Source of the DNA: a bacterium
GTDB taxonomy: Bacteria; Zhuqueibacterota; Zhuqueibacteria; Zhuqueibacterales; Zhuqueibacteraceae
Direction of reading: 5' to 3'
DNA length: 37,324 nucleotides
Assembly: GCA_023150945.1 (NCBI GenBank)
Contig: JAKLJX010000026.1
Location: 1 to 37,324, forward strand
The translations under genes and the position numbers were made by a program. The notes under the pieces were generated by a model. The model saw only the letters and a list, made by a program, of their open reading frames with translations. It made no database searches and was not told where the DNA came from. This document shows, piece after piece, positions 21,756-33,000 of this stretch; the first letter of the stretch is position 1, and every line of letters begins with the position of its first letter.

Positions 21756-24700
21756 GTGCCCGAATTTTCTCCTCGCAAGCACCGGTCGAACATGGAGACC
21801 TTTGCGCGCGCACGCCAGGAATTCACTTTGGGGATGTTGGTGATGCTGCTCTGCACAAGCACGCTGCCGGCGCAGACCATTCCCAGCGAAATCAGAGTGT
21901 CACCCCGCATCAACACCAGTGCCGTCAGCGGCGATGCCGATGATCCGGCCATATGGATTCATCCGACCGAACCGGAGCAAAGCCTGGTGATCGGCACAGA
22001 CAAAGTTGGCGGCGCTGTTTACGTCTGGGACATGAATGGCCAGCAACGGCAGCGCATACCCATTGCAAGCTATCCCAACAACGGCGATGTGCGCTATGGC
22101 ATGCCGGTTAGCGCTGTGCCCGTCGATATTTACGTTGTCGGCGCCGAAAGTCCCAGTCGCCTGGTGATTTTCAGAATCGATCCAAGCACCCGCCAGCTCA
22201 GTGACATCACTGCCAGCGGTGCCACTTCGACACCAGAGGTCAAAGATCCCTATGGCGTTTGTTTGTATCGCCGCGCTAGTGACGGGGCAATGTACGCGTT
22301 CGTCAACAGCAATGGCGGCGTGAACGGCGTGCTAAATCAATACCAATTGCTGGATAATGGCAGCGGCAGAGTGCGGGCGGTGTTCGTGCGGTCTTTCGGC
22401 GGCGACGTGAACGGCAATCATTCCGAGGGCATGGTGGCCGATGACGAGCTGGGCTACGTCTACATTTCCGAAGAGGACTGTTGTGTGCACAAGTTTTACG
22501 CCGATCCGGACATGGGCAATCAGCAGCTTGCCGAGTTCGCGTACAACGACGGCATCGATCCTGATCGTGAAGGGCTGGGTCTCTACGGCTGCGCCGACGG
22601 CACGGGTTACATCTTGCTGTCCAGCCAGGGCAACAAGCGCGTCAAAGTGTACCGTCGTGAGGGCGATCCCGGCAATCCCCACAGCCACACGCTCGTCACC
22701 ACCATCTACACCCCAGACGCCGGCGGCACAGATGGCCTGGACGTCACCAACCAGCCGGCTGGCACGAATTTTCCCCATGGCTTCCTAGCCAAGCACAACG
22801 GCGATGGCAAGAATTTCATGCTGTATGCCTGGGAAGACATCGCCCAAAACTACTTGACGACCTGCAGCATCGTTTCTGATTTCACTGCGACAGTGACTTC
22901 CGGCTGCGCGCCGCTGTCCGTCACGTTCACGGATCTCTCGACTGGCCCCGTGACGGCCTGGGAATGGAATTTCGGCGACAGCACGACCTCCACCGAACAG
23001 ATTCCCACACACACCTACAATTCTGGCGGTGTCTACACGGTAACGCTGACGACCACCAATGCCTCCGGTTATCGTCACACCAGTTCGCGTGCCAACTACA
23101 TTGCAGTCGGGAACGCGCCGATCGCGGCTTTCACCGCCGAGCCTACCACGGGCTTTCCGCCGCTGTCCGTGACGTTCACCGATCAATCAACCGGCCACGT
23201 GAGCGAGTGGCGGTGGGATTTTGGCGACAGCACCACCTCGACGCTGCAGCATCCCACACATGAATATGCCAAAGCCGGAATCTATTCCGTGACCTTGACG
23301 GTCTCCGATTCCTGCGGCAGCCACAGCGAAACCAAGACTGAACTCATTACCGTTAACTCGCCGGTGGCGGCGGATTTCTCCATCTCGGACACCAGCGGCT
23401 GCAGCCCGCTCACTGTGCAGTTCAGCGATTCCTCCACCGGCACGCCCACTTCCTGGCTGTGGGATTTCGGCGACGGCACGACTTCCACGGAACAGCATCC
23501 TTCCCATACCTACAGCGCAGCGGGCAGCTACACCGTCACATTGACGGCCAGCTCAGCGGTTGGCAGTGACATTGAAACCAAAACCGCATTGGTGGTGGTC
23601 GCGAGCGCCCCAACGGCGGGATTCCAGGCCGCGCGGACACTGATCAGCGTTTCCGTTCCTGTTGCATTCACCGATCAATCCTCCAGCAATGCGAGCAGTT
23701 GGTCGTGGGACTTCGGTGATGGCGGCACTTCGACCGAGCAGAATCCCACGCATCAGTACGCGGCAGCGGGGCAATATACCGTTTCGTTGACGGCTGCAAA
23801 TGAATGCGGCACCCACACGGAAAGCAAGGCCGCCTACCTCACGGTTGTCGATACCGTCGTCGCAGGTTTTTCCGCCAACGATACCGCCGGCTGTGCGCCG
23901 CTGGCAGTGCAGTTCACCGAGCAGTCAAGCGGACCGGTGACGTCCTGGTTGTGGAATTTTGGCGATGGCACGACCTCGACGGAACCCAATCCTGCGCACA
24001 CTTATGCTGACACCGGCAGTTACAGGGTCAGGCTCACAGTGTGGAATGCTGCGCAAGACAGCAGCGCGGCCGCGCGACCGGCGCTTGTGAGAGTCTACCC
24101 TCTGCCACAAGCGGCATTTACTGCCGACGTGACCAGCGGCAATGCGCCGGTGCTGGTGCAATTCACGGATCAATCCGCCGGCAGCCCGGCTTCCTGGCTG
24201 TGGGATTTCGGCGACGGCGGCAGTTCGACGGAACAACATCCTGCGCACACCTACATCGCCGCGGGCGAATACACCGTCGTGCTCACCATCACGAATGCAT
24301 GCAGCAGCAACACCATAACGCAGACCAACTACATTCATATTGATCCTTGCATTGCGCCGGTGCCGGATTTTTCCGCTGCGGATACCAACGGCAGCGTGCC
24401 GCTGCCGGTCAGGTTCGGCGATCGCTCAACCGGCGCGCCGGCGGTCTGGTTGTGGGATTTCGGCGACGGCAACACTTCCTCGGAACAGAACCCCACGCAC
24501 CAATACCTCACCCCCGGTGAGTATACCGTCACGTTGACGGTCAGCAATGATTGTGACACCAACACGGTGAGCAAGCAGAGTTATGTGACAGTGGTAGATA
24601 CCGTCTCAGCGAAATTCTCAGCGGAGGCCGTCTCCGGCTGCGCGCCGGTGACGGTGCAATTCAGCGATCAATCAACCGGACCGGTGATCTCCTGGTTGTG

Positions 24701-27700
24701 GGACTTCGGCGACAGCACGACGGCCAGCGAACAGCATCCGGCGCATACTTACACGGCTGCCGGTAAATACACCGTGAAGCTCACCGTCAAGAATGCCGCA
24801 GGCTGGAGCAGCACGGAGATGAAGACTGAATTCATCACCATCAATGCGCTGCCGAAGGCCGCATTTGCCGCTTCCGTGCCTGCCGGGGAAACGCCGTTGA
24901 CCGTGACCTTCACCGATCAGTCAACCGGCTTTCCTGCGCCCGCAACCTGGCAGTGGGATTTCGGTGACGGCAATACTTCCACCGAACAGCATCCCACGCA
25001 CACCTACACGGCAGTGGGAAATTACACGGTGCAATTGCAGGTCACCAACACCTGCGGCGAGTCCACCGAAACAAAAGCGGACCATATTCGCGTGCGCGCC
25101 TGCACGCCGCCGCTGGCAAAATTCGCCGGCACGCCGGTGTTGGGCAGCGTGCCATTGCAAGTGAGTTTCACCGACTCCTCCACCGGCAATCCCACCTCGT
25201 GGTCATGGGATTTTGGTGACGGCAATACCGCAACAGAACAACATCCCTCGCATCAATATCTCACCCCGGGCGAATACACGGTTACGCTGCAGGTCGCGAA
25301 TGGCTGCGATACGAGTGCGGTCAGCCGCCAGAACTACGTGACCGCGGTGGATACCGTGGCAGCGGCGTTCTCCGCCGATGTAACAGCCGGTTGTGCGCCG
25401 CTGGCGGTGCAATTCACAGATCAATCCACCGGACCGGTTATTTCCTGGTTGTGGGATTTTGGTGACGGCACGACTTCCAGCGAGCAGAGTCCCTCGCATT
25501 CATACGCTGCTGCCGGCAAATACACCGTCAAGTTGAAAGTCACAAATGCGGCCGCGGGGAGCAATACTGAAACCAAGAGTGAGTATATCGTCGTCAGCCC
25601 TGAGCTGGCGGCCGCGTTTGTTGCCGCGCCCACTTCAGGCAATGCACCGGTGGTGGTGAATTTCACCGATCAATCCAGTGGCGACTCGCTCACCTGGTCA
25701 TGGGATTTTGGCGACGGCAGCTCCTCGACAGAACAGAATCCCGTGCATACCTACACGGCTGCTGGCGACTATGCCGTGAGTCTGATCGTCACGAATGGCT
25801 GCGGCACGGCAACCGAGATCAAAACGACTTATGTTCACATCGATCCGTGCATCGCCCCGACGGCCAGTTTTACCGCCTCACCCACTTCCGGCGGAACGCC
25901 GCTGACCGTGACTTTCACCGACCAATCCCACGGTGACTCGCTCACCTGGCACTGGGAATTCGGCGACGGCCAGACTTCTGCAGAACAGAATCCCGTGCAC
26001 ACCTATACAGCCGCCGGCGATTATACCGTGCGCCTGGTGGTGACGAACGACTGCCGCGCCGATACGGCCGTGCAGGCGAATCGCATTCACGTCGAGCCCT
26101 GCACGCCGCCGGCCGCCGCTTTTGCCGCGACGCCGGTCACCGGCAGCGTTCCGCTCACGGTCAGCTTCACGGATCAGTCGGCCGGCGAGCCCACCGCCTG
26201 GTCGTGGAGATTTGGCGACGGCACAACTTCGACGCAGCAGAATCCAACGCATGTCTTTGCCGCAGCCGGCACCTACAGCGTATCCTTGACCGCCACCAGT
26301 GCGTGTGATTCAAACACCGCCACGAAGCAAAACTTCATCACCGTGGCCGATACCGTGGTGGCGCAGTTCACGGCTCAGACAACTTCCGGGTGTGCGCCGC
26401 TGGCGGTACAATTCACCGATCAATCCACCGGGCCGGCGGCCTCCTGGTTGTGGGATTTGGGTGACGGCAGCACCTCGGCCGAACCGAATCCGTTGCATAC
26501 GTATGCCAATGCCGGCACCTATCACGTCAAACTCACGGTGAGCAACGGCGCCGGCCAGAGCCGCACCGAGACGAAGAACAACTACATCACGGTCAGCGCT
26601 GCGCCGGTTGCGGCCTTCACCGCGGCACCGGTCTCGGGCAATGTGCCGCTGACCGTTGCGTTCACGGATCAATCAACCGGCGGGCCGGCCTCGTGGTCCT
26701 GGGACTTTGGTGACGGCAACAGCTCGAACGCGCAAAATCCCACGCACACCTATGCGACCGCCGGAGACTACACCGTGCAGTTGACGGTGGCGAATGCCTG
26801 CGGCCAGACCGCGGCAACGCAAACGAATCTCATTCAAGTGAAATCGTGTCCGCCACTCACGGCGGATTTCTCCGCCTCCGCCACCTCCGGCAATGCGCCG
26901 CTGCTGGTGAATTTCACCGACCGCACGACCGGCAATCCCACTTCGTGGTTGTGGGACTTCGGCGACGGCAGCTCCGTGGCGGAACAGAATCCCTCGCATC
27001 AATACGCCGCTCCCGGCACCTACACCGTTACCTTGACCGCCACGGATGCCTGCACCTCGGATACCGAGGTCAAAACCGGCTACATTAGCGTCAATAGTGT
27101 GCCGACTGGTAATCTGGCAGTGGGCAAGATTGTGATGGCTTCGGGCACAACCTCGCCCTATGCCGTCGAGCGTGCGGTGGACGGCACGACCACAACCTAC
27201 TGGCGCAGCCTGGCCACCAGCAAAAGCACGCCCAACACCTGGCTAAGCGCCGATTTGGGCGCAGCCTACGATCTCGATCGCGCGGTGGTTCGGTGGAAGG
27301 AAAACTACTACGCGGTACGCTACCGCTTTCAAATTTCAAGCAGCGGCGGCAGCAACGACAGCGAATGGACGACGGTTTACACCAACACTGCCGGCCGCAG
27401 CGGCGTGCAGGACGTCACGTTTGCCTCGCCGTTTGCGGCACGCTTTTTCCGCATTCGCATGGATCAAAACAACAAAGACAACAATCAGATCTTTGAACTG
27501 GAATGCTATGCCAGCTCTCCCTGCCTGCCGCCGAGCGTGAGTTTCGTTGCCACAGCCACTTCCGGCGTCGCGCCGTTCACGGTGAATTTCACCGATCAAT
27601 CCGGCGGCAATCCCACTTCCTGGAATTGGGATTTCGGTGACGGCACGAGTTCGACCGAGCGCAATCCCTCGCACACGTACAGCACGCCGGGCGATTACAC

Positions 27701-29774
27701 GGTCAAGCTCACTGCCGGGAACACTTGCGGCACGAATACGGGGTCCAAGGCAAACTACATTCACGTTGAGCCGTGCCTGCCGCCGGCGGTGAATTTCACC
27801 GCTGCCACCACCTCCGGCAACGCGCCGCTCACGGTGAATTTCACCGACCAATCCACCGGCAATCCCACTTCCTGGAGCTGGAATTTTGGCGACGGATCGA
27901 CTGCGACGCTGCAAAATCCTTCGCATCAATACACGGCTGCCGGCGATTACACGGTGACGCTCACCGCCACCAGCGGTTGCGGCACCGCGACCAAATCGCA
28001 AACGAACTATATTCACGTGGACCCGTGCTTGCGGCCGACCGTGAATTTCACGGCTTCCACCACCTCCGGCAACGCGCCGCTCACGGTGGACTTTACCGAC
28101 CAATCCACCGGCAGCCCGTCTGTTTGGCGGTGGGAGTTTGGCGATGACTCGACTTCGACGCTGCAAAATCCTTCGCATCAATACACTGTTGCCGGCGACT
28201 ACACGGTCACGCTGACCGCCACCAGCAGTTGCGGCGCAACGACCAAATCGCAAACAAACTTCATTCACGTGGATGCGTGCCTGCCGCCGGTGGCCAATTT
28301 CACGGCCTCGCCCGACTCCGGCAACGCGCCGCTGGCGGTGAGATTCACCGATCAATCCACCGGCAGCCCCTCTTCCTGGCACTGGGATTTTGGTGACGGC
28401 AACACCGCAACGCAACAAAACCCGACGCACAGTTACACGGCCGCGGGCGATTACACCGTCAAGCTGATCATCACCAACATTTGCGGCGCGGACACTCTGA
28501 TTGCGGCGCAGCGCGTGCACGTCGATCCCTGCCTCCTGCCCGCCGCCAGCTTCACCGCCGCAACCACTTCCGGCAACGCGCCGGTGACTGTGAAGTTCAC
28601 CGATCAGTCGGCCGGCAGCCCGCACGCGTGGCGGTGGGAATTCGGTGACGACAGCACCTCGACGCAGCAAAACCCCTCGCACACTTATCGAGTGGCCGGC
28701 GACTACACCGTGAAGCTGATCGCTACCAATGCCTGCGGATCAGACACGGCAATCCGGGAGAATTACATTCGCGTCAATCCCTGCGTTCCGCCCACGGCCA
28801 ACTTTTCGGCCTCGGCAACCTCGGGCAATGCGCCGTTGAGCGTGAGTTTTCGCGATGAATCGAGCGGCAATCCGACTTCCTGGAGCTGGGATTTTGGCGA
28901 TGGCACGAGCTCGACCGAGCAGAATCCCAGCCACCAGTACACTCTGGCGGGCACCTACACGGTGAAACTGACGGCGACGAGTGCGTGCAATTTCGACACG
29001 GAAACCAAGGTCGATTACCTCACGGTGAACAGTGTTCCGACGGGCAATCTGGCGCGCGGCAAAGCCGCGACGGCCGCGAGCACCACCTCGCCTTATGGCA
29101 CTGAACGCGCGGTGGACGGCAGCGCCACCTCCTATTGGCGGAGTGGCGCTTCGAGCAAAGCCGCGCCCAACCTCTGGCTGCGCGTCGATCTCGAAGGTCC
29201 TTACTATCTGTCGCGCGCGGTGGTCAAATGGAAAGAGAACTACTACGCCAGCCGCTACCGGTTCGAAATTTCCAACACCGGCGGCAGCAGTGACAGTGAG
29301 TGGACCACGGTCTACACCAACAATGCCGGCACGGCCGGCACCCAGGATGTCACGTTCACTTCGCCCTTTGCGGCGCGCTATTTCCGCATCCGCATGGTTC
29401 AAAACATCAAGGATAACAACCAAATCTTTGAATTGGAATGTTACGCCGGCAGCGCCAAGCACAGCGCCGGTGACTTCGCCGCAGCGGCCTTGCCCGAACA
29501 TTTCGAGCTGAAGCAAAACTATCCCAATCCGTTCAATCCCACCACGACCATCACTTTCGACCTGGCCACCAGGAGTGAAGTGGGATTGACGGTTTACAAC
29601 ACCGCGGGGCAGCTTGTGAAAAAACTGGCAAGCGGCACGTTTGGTCGCGGCCGCCATCAAATCATCTGGGACGCGACCGACATCCGGGGCGTGCGCGTGA
29701 CCAGCGGCGTCTATCTCTTTGTGTTGCAGACTGACGGATTCGTTGCAAAGCGCAAGCTCGTGCTGGCGAAATAG
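21756..29774 (+). CDS. giant secreted beta-propeller phytase with 23 PKD domains, T9SS tail
   Basis: This 2,672-residue protein probably starts at GTG 21756, five bases after GGAGG; ATG 21744 and ATG 21792 are alternatives. A signal peptide ends near LPAQ (residue about 40). Residues about 48-373 are a beta-propeller phytase domain: DADDPAIW at 60-67, NNGDVRY at 108-114, EGMVADDELGYVYISEED, EGLGLY and TDGLDV, the acidic and basic residues that hold calcium and phosphate in this class. Seventeen PKD domains (374-1781, core WDFGDG) follow, then a discoidin domain (1782-1920), six more PKD domains (1924-2426), a second discoidin domain (2427-2566) and a T9SS type A tail (2583-2672). It likely hydrolyses phytate outside the cell while the long stalk holds it on the surface or on a polymer. 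The enzyme activity is inferred from motifs. Confidence 0.9.
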   Translation: MPEFSPRKHRSNMETFARARQEFTLGMLVMLLCTSTLPAQTIPSEIRVSPRINTSAVSGDADDPAIWIHPTEPEQSLVIGTDKVGGAVYVWDMNGQQRQRIPIASYPNNGDVRYGMPVSAVPVDIYVVGAESPSRLVIFRIDPSTRQLSDITASGATSTPEVKDPYGVCLYRRASDGAMYAFVNSNGGVNGVLNQYQLLDNGSGRVRAVFVRSFGGDVNGNHSEGMVADDELGYVYISEEDCCVHKFYADPDMGNQQLAEFAYNDGIDPDREGLGLYGCADGTGYILLSSQGNKRVKVYRREGDPGNPHSHTLVTTIYTPDAGGTDGLDVTNQPAGTNFPHGFLAKHNGDGKNFMLYAWEDIAQNYLTTCSIVSDFTATVTSGCAPLSVTFTDLSTGPVTAWEWNFGDSTTSTEQIPTHTYNSGGVYTVTLTTTNASGYRHTSSRANYIAVGNAPIAAFTAEPTTGFPPLSVTFTDQSTGHVSEWRWDFGDSTTSTLQHPTHEYAKAGIYSVTLTVSDSCGSHSETKTELITVNSPVAADFSISDTSGCSPLTVQFSDSSTGTPTSWLWDFGDGTTSTEQHPSHTYSAAGSYTVTLTASSAVGSDIETKTALVVVASAPTAGFQAARTLISVSVPVAFTDQSSSNASSWSWDFGDGGTSTEQNPTHQYAAAGQYTVSLTAANECGTHTESKAAYLTVVDTVVAGFSANDTAGCAPLAVQFTEQSSGPVTSWLWNFGDGTTSTEPNPAHTYADTGSYRVRLTVWNAAQDSSAAARPALVRVYPLPQAAFTADVTSGNAPVLVQFTDQSAGSPASWLWDFGDGGSSTEQHPAHTYIAAGEYTVVLTITNACSSNTITQTNYIHIDPCIAPVPDFSAADTNGSVPLPVRFGDRSTGAPAVWLWDFGDGNTSSEQNPTHQYLTPGEYTVTLTVSNDCDTNTVSKQSYVTVVDTVSAKFSAEAVSGCAPVTVQFSDQSTGPVISWLWDFGDSTTASEQHPAHTYTAAGKYTVKLTVKNAAGWSSTEMKTEFITINALPKAAFAASVPAGETPLTVTFTDQSTGFPAPATWQWDFGDGNTSTEQHPTHTYTAVGNYTVQLQVTNTCGESTETKADHIRVRACTPPLAKFAGTPVLGSVPLQVSFTDSSTGNPTSWSWDFGDGNTATEQHPSHQYLTPGEYTVTLQVANGCDTSAVSRQNYVTAVDTVAAAFSADVTAGCAPLAVQFTDQSTGPVISWLWDFGDGTTSSEQSPSHSYAAAGKYTVKLKVTNAAAGSNTETKSEYIVVSPELAAAFVAAPTSGNAPVVVNFTDQSSGDSLTWSWDFGDGSSSTEQNPVHTYTAAGDYAVSLIVTNGCGTATEIKTTYVHIDPCIAPTASFTASPTSGGTPLTVTFTDQSHGDSLTWHWEFGDGQTSAEQNPVHTYTAAGDYTVRLVVTNDCRADTAVQANRIHVEPCTPPAAAFAATPVTGSVPLTVSFTDQSAGEPTAWSWRFGDGTTSTQQNPTHVFAAAGTYSVSLTATSACDSNTATKQNFITVADTVVAQFTAQTTSGCAPLAVQFTDQSTGPAASWLWDLGDGSTSAEPNPLHTYANAGTYHVKLTVSNGAGQSRTETKNNYITVSAAPVAAFTAAPVSGNVPLTVAFTDQSTGGPASWSWDFGDGNSSNAQNPTHTYATAGDYTVQLTVANACGQTAATQTNLIQVKSCPPLTADFSASATSGNAPLLVNFTDRTTGNPTSWLWDFGDGSSVAEQNPSHQYAAPGTYTVTLTATDACTSDTEVKTGYISVNSVPTGNLAVGKIVMASGTTSPYAVERAVDGTTTTYWRSLATSKSTPNTWLSADLGAAYDLDRAVVRWKENYYAVRYRFQISSSGGSNDSEWTTVYTNTAGRSGVQDVTFASPFAARFFRIRMDQNNKDNNQIFELECYASSPCLPPSVSFVATATSGVAPFTVNFTDQSGGNPTSWNWDFGDGTSSTERNPSHTYSTPGDYTVKLTAGNTCGTNTGSKANYIHVEPCLPPAVNFTAATTSGNAPLTVNFTDQSTGNPTSWSWNFGDGSTATLQNPSHQYTAAGDYTVTLTATSGCGTATKSQTNYIHVDPCLRPTVNFTASTTSGNAPLTVDFTDQSTGSPSVWRWEFGDDSTSTLQNPSHQYTVAGDYTVTLTATSSCGATTKSQTNFIHVDACLPPVANFTASPDSGNAPLAVRFTDQSTGSPSSWHWDFGDGNTATQQNPTHSYTAAGDYTVKLIITNICGADTLIAAQRVHVDPCLLPAASFTAATTSGNAPVTVKFTDQSAGSPHAWRWEFGDDSTSTQQNPSHTYRVAGDYTVKLIATNACGSDTAIRENYIRVNPCVPPTANFSASATSGNAPLSVSFRDESSGNPTSWSWDFGDGTSSTEQNPSHQYTLAGTYTVKLTATSACNFDTETKVDYLTVNSVPTGNLARGKAATAASTTSPYGTERAVDGSATSYWRSGASSKAAPNLWLRVDLEGPYYLSRAVVKWKENYYASRYRFEISNTGGSSDSEWTTVYTNNAGTAGTQDVTFTSPFAARYFRIRMVQNIKDNNQIFELECYAGSAKHSAGDFAAAALPEHFELKQNYPNPFNPTTTITFDLATRSEVGLTVYNTAGQLVKKLASGTFGRGRHQIIWDATDIRGVRVTSGVYLFVLQTDGFVAKRKLVLAK
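22875..27098 (+). repeat. coding array of 17 PKD repeats (first block)
   Basis: Seventeen in-frame units of about 248 bases each encode PKD domains with the core (W)xWDFGDG followed by HTY or HQY and a YTVxL strand. The units fall into three recurring subtypes: A (SGCAPLxVQFTDQSTGP), B (PxAAFTA, SGNxPLxV) and C (ending TVVD, with QYLTPGEYTVTL). The order A-B-C repeats, with an extra B-like domain inserted near 25,850-26,100. Confidence 0.9.
27525..29033 (+). repeat. coding array of 6 PKD repeats (second block)
   Basis: Six in-frame units of about 252 bases encode PKD domains that are more alike than those of the first block. Most share TSGNAPLTVNFTDQSTGNP and nearly all end in YIHVDPC or a close variant. 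The block sits between the two discoidin domains of the same protein. The uniformity suggests a later expansion than the first block. Confidence 0.9.
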
Positions 29775-29819
29775 CACGCGTTCGTTGGTCCAGCCGTCCA
29801 GGCGGCTTCTCCCCCAAAA

Positions 29820-29864
29820 CAGGCGCGGCCATCGCGCTGTTTGAATCGTTACCGGCCGCGCCTG
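29820..29864 (+). terminator. 11-bp hairpin after the giant phytase gene, probable terminator
   Basis: Perfect arms CAGGCGCGGCC (29820-29830) and GGCCGCGCCTG (29854-29864) enclose a 23-base loop, 46 bases after the stop codon. Downstream sequence has broken T-runs (TTTCCCGTTTTG) rather than a clean tract, so termination is likely but not certain. Confidence 0.55.
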
Positions 29865-30058
29865 CCATGCTTTCCCGTTTTGCAGGTTTTCCCAACTGAT
29901 ATCAGGCTTCACCCGAGCAGTTCAACGGCGAGGTTGCGTCACCGCCGTGTCCGCAGTGCGCTGCGCAGCTTCAGGCAGAATGACGCGCGGTTTGCCGTGG
30001 CGTGTCATGACAATTCAACACGATGTTCATCATCAAACGAGGCATCTCAGGAGACTGA

Positions 30059-33000
30059 ATGAAAAAGATCGTTTCTCTGACACTTCTGATCACCTGTGCA
30101 TTCGGATTTACCGCTGTTGCACTGGCCCAGCCCAGCGTCCGGACATTGCCGCTGCAATGGCAACGCGGCAATGCCGGCTCTGCCATCCTTTCACCCCGCC
30201 GTGGAATGATCGCCGCCGCCCAAACCGACGAACAAGCCTTGCATGACGGAGCAGAATGGCAAATGACCCAACACAATGCGCAGGGCGCCTATCCTTGGGA
30301 AGTCGGAGGACCGATCAGCGAAGACACTCAGGGCACCACCGCGCGCGGGCTGCTGGTCGCGTATGATGTTTTGCGCGACAGCCGCTATCTGGATTCCGCC
30401 CGTAAGACGGGAGACTACCTCGTGAATACGCCGCCGCGCCGCTTTCCCGACGGCGACCCCGACATCGCACCGCTTGATGTTTTGTTTCTGGAAGAACTGA
30501 GCCTCATCACCGGCGATTCCAAATATGCCGATTTTCTGCAGACGAACTTGTGGAACAAACTCGCTGCCGGCACTTACGGCGAGCGCAACGATCAAAACTG
30601 TGCCGAATGGGCAGAAATTATTCCGGTTTTCGAAGATTTCTCCCACTGGACCGCGATGGAACCGGTATATCGCGCCATGCCGGCCCTCGCAGCGCATTAC
30701 GCCGGTGAGGCGGCGCAGCGCGATGATCTGCTGGCCAGCATCATCAAGAAGCTGGAGGAAACCGGCTCGAGCGACCGCGACGGCGATCTCACCGGCATCG
30801 CCGGCGCGATTCAAGCCTCCGCGCACACCGGCATCAATCTCGATCCCCAAACCGGGCGCTGGGCGGCATTCAACTCGACGCAGGATTTTGTGGACTTCCT
30901 GGTGAGTTACCAGCGCCGGGGCGGCGACTGGCCCTATGACACCAGCGTGCAAGCTGCTTTCTACGTCGGCGACGTCAGCACGACTTCGTGGGCCATCATG
31001 GCGTTGAAGGCATGGGATCCCGAGCGCTATGCGGAGAACATCAGAAAGGGGCTGGATTTCATCAAGGCGCAACAACAGTCAAACGGCCAGATCCTCACCA
31101 ATCCCGGCGCGCCAGCCAACACCACCGCCGGCGTCGAAGTGCACGGTGAAGCGCTGGTGGCGATCGGCACGGATGATTGCACTTTGTATGACGCCGCGCC
31201 CGCGCCCCCCAATCAGGCACCGCTCGCCGAGGACGACCTTGCCGAAACGGTGGAAGAGTCGGCTGTGGTCATAAACGTTCTCGCCAATGACACGGATCCG
31301 GATGGCTCACTCGATCCCGGCAGTGTGACCGTGGTGCGCGTTCCCGGCAACGGCCAGACGCAAGTGAATGGGACTACCGGCGCGATCACCTACACCCCGG
31401 CCGCCGGTTTCAGCGGCGAAGACAGCTTTGACTACACGGTGCGGGATGAGCGCGGCGCAGCCTCCAACGCCGCCACTGTCTTCGTCACGGTGACAGCGCA
31501 GGCCGGCGGCGTTTCCAAGACCTTCACGCCCGTCGCCGACACCTACATTTCCCAATCCAGCACCAGCCGCAACTACGGCAGATCCGATGAACTGCAATTC
31601 CGCCAGCGTACCGGCAGAGTCTACTTGCCCTACATCAAATTTGAAGTGACCGGACTGGACGGTGCGGTGCAAAGCGCGCGGCTGCGGTTGTTCGTTGAAA
31701 ACGCCAACAACGAGACGGGTACGCTCTATCTGGGTTCGAACTATTACGCCAACTCGACCAATCCCTGGACGGAAACCGGCCTCACCTGGAATAATGCCAA
31801 TCGCAACAACACCGCCATCGCCTCGTTGGCGCCGCTGCCGGACAATGCCTGGATCGAGTTCGACGTCTCGGCCACAGTGACGGGCGAAGGCACTTACACC
31901 TTCAACTTCCAAAACAACTCCAGCAGCACGGGCGTGCTGCAGCCGCGTGAAGGCGCAAATCCACCGCAGTTGATCATCCGCGTGAGCGATGACGGCGTCA
32001 ATCAGCCGCCCATTGCTGTCGATGATGCGGCAACGACAAGCGCAGGCACACCGGTCGCGATCGCGGTGCTTGCCAATGATCGCGACCCCGACGGCACACT
32101 GGCAGCCGCCTCGGTGGCGATTGTCAGCGCGCCGGCGCATGGCTCTGCCAGCGTGAACAGCAGCGGCGCAATCACCTACACGCCGGCGGAGGGTTTCTCT
32201 GGGGCGGATACTCTCACCTACACCGTCGCAGACAATGAGGGCGCGCTTTCGAACCCTGCCACTGTCAGCATTGCGGTGCACGCGGCACAATCGGTTTTCA
32301 CCTTCGTACCCACGGCGGACACTTACATTTCGCAAGCGCAACCGGCTGTGAATTTCGGCACCGCGGCCGAGTTGCGCAGCCAGCGGCGAAACTTTGCAGC
32401 GCTGCTGGCCTATCTCAAGTTTCAGGTCACCGGCTTGAATGGAACGATTCAGCGTGCGCGTCTCCGTCTTTATGTGACCAGCGGCGCCAATGACGCCGGC
32501 ACGCTCTATTCCGCCTCCAACAACTACGCGGGCAGCGGCACGGCCTGGCAGGAATCCGGACTGAACTGGAACAATGCCGACAAGAACGGCACGGTCATCG
32601 CATCAACTTCTGCCGCGATCGTTTCGAACAACTGGCTCGAGCTGGAGATCGGCGCGCACGTGACCGCGGAGGGCACTTATTCTTTCGCGTTCATCAACTC
32701 CACCTCGCAGGTGGACGTGTTCAGCGCGCGGGAAGGATCAAATCCGCCGGAACTGATCGTGGAGACCGGTGCACAAGCAGCGGGCGCGCCGCCGGAGATG
32801 GCGGCGCACAAAGCGGCGGCGGCGCCATCGCTTGCGGCTCTGCTCGCCGCGGAGGCTGCAACGCCGGTCGCGGAATTCCGCCTCGATCCCAATTATCCCA
32901 ATCCTTTCAACCTCGCAACCACGATCACCTACCATCTGCCGCAGGCAACGCGAGTGCGGCTGGTCGTGTATAATTCAAACGGGCAACAGGTGCGCACGCT

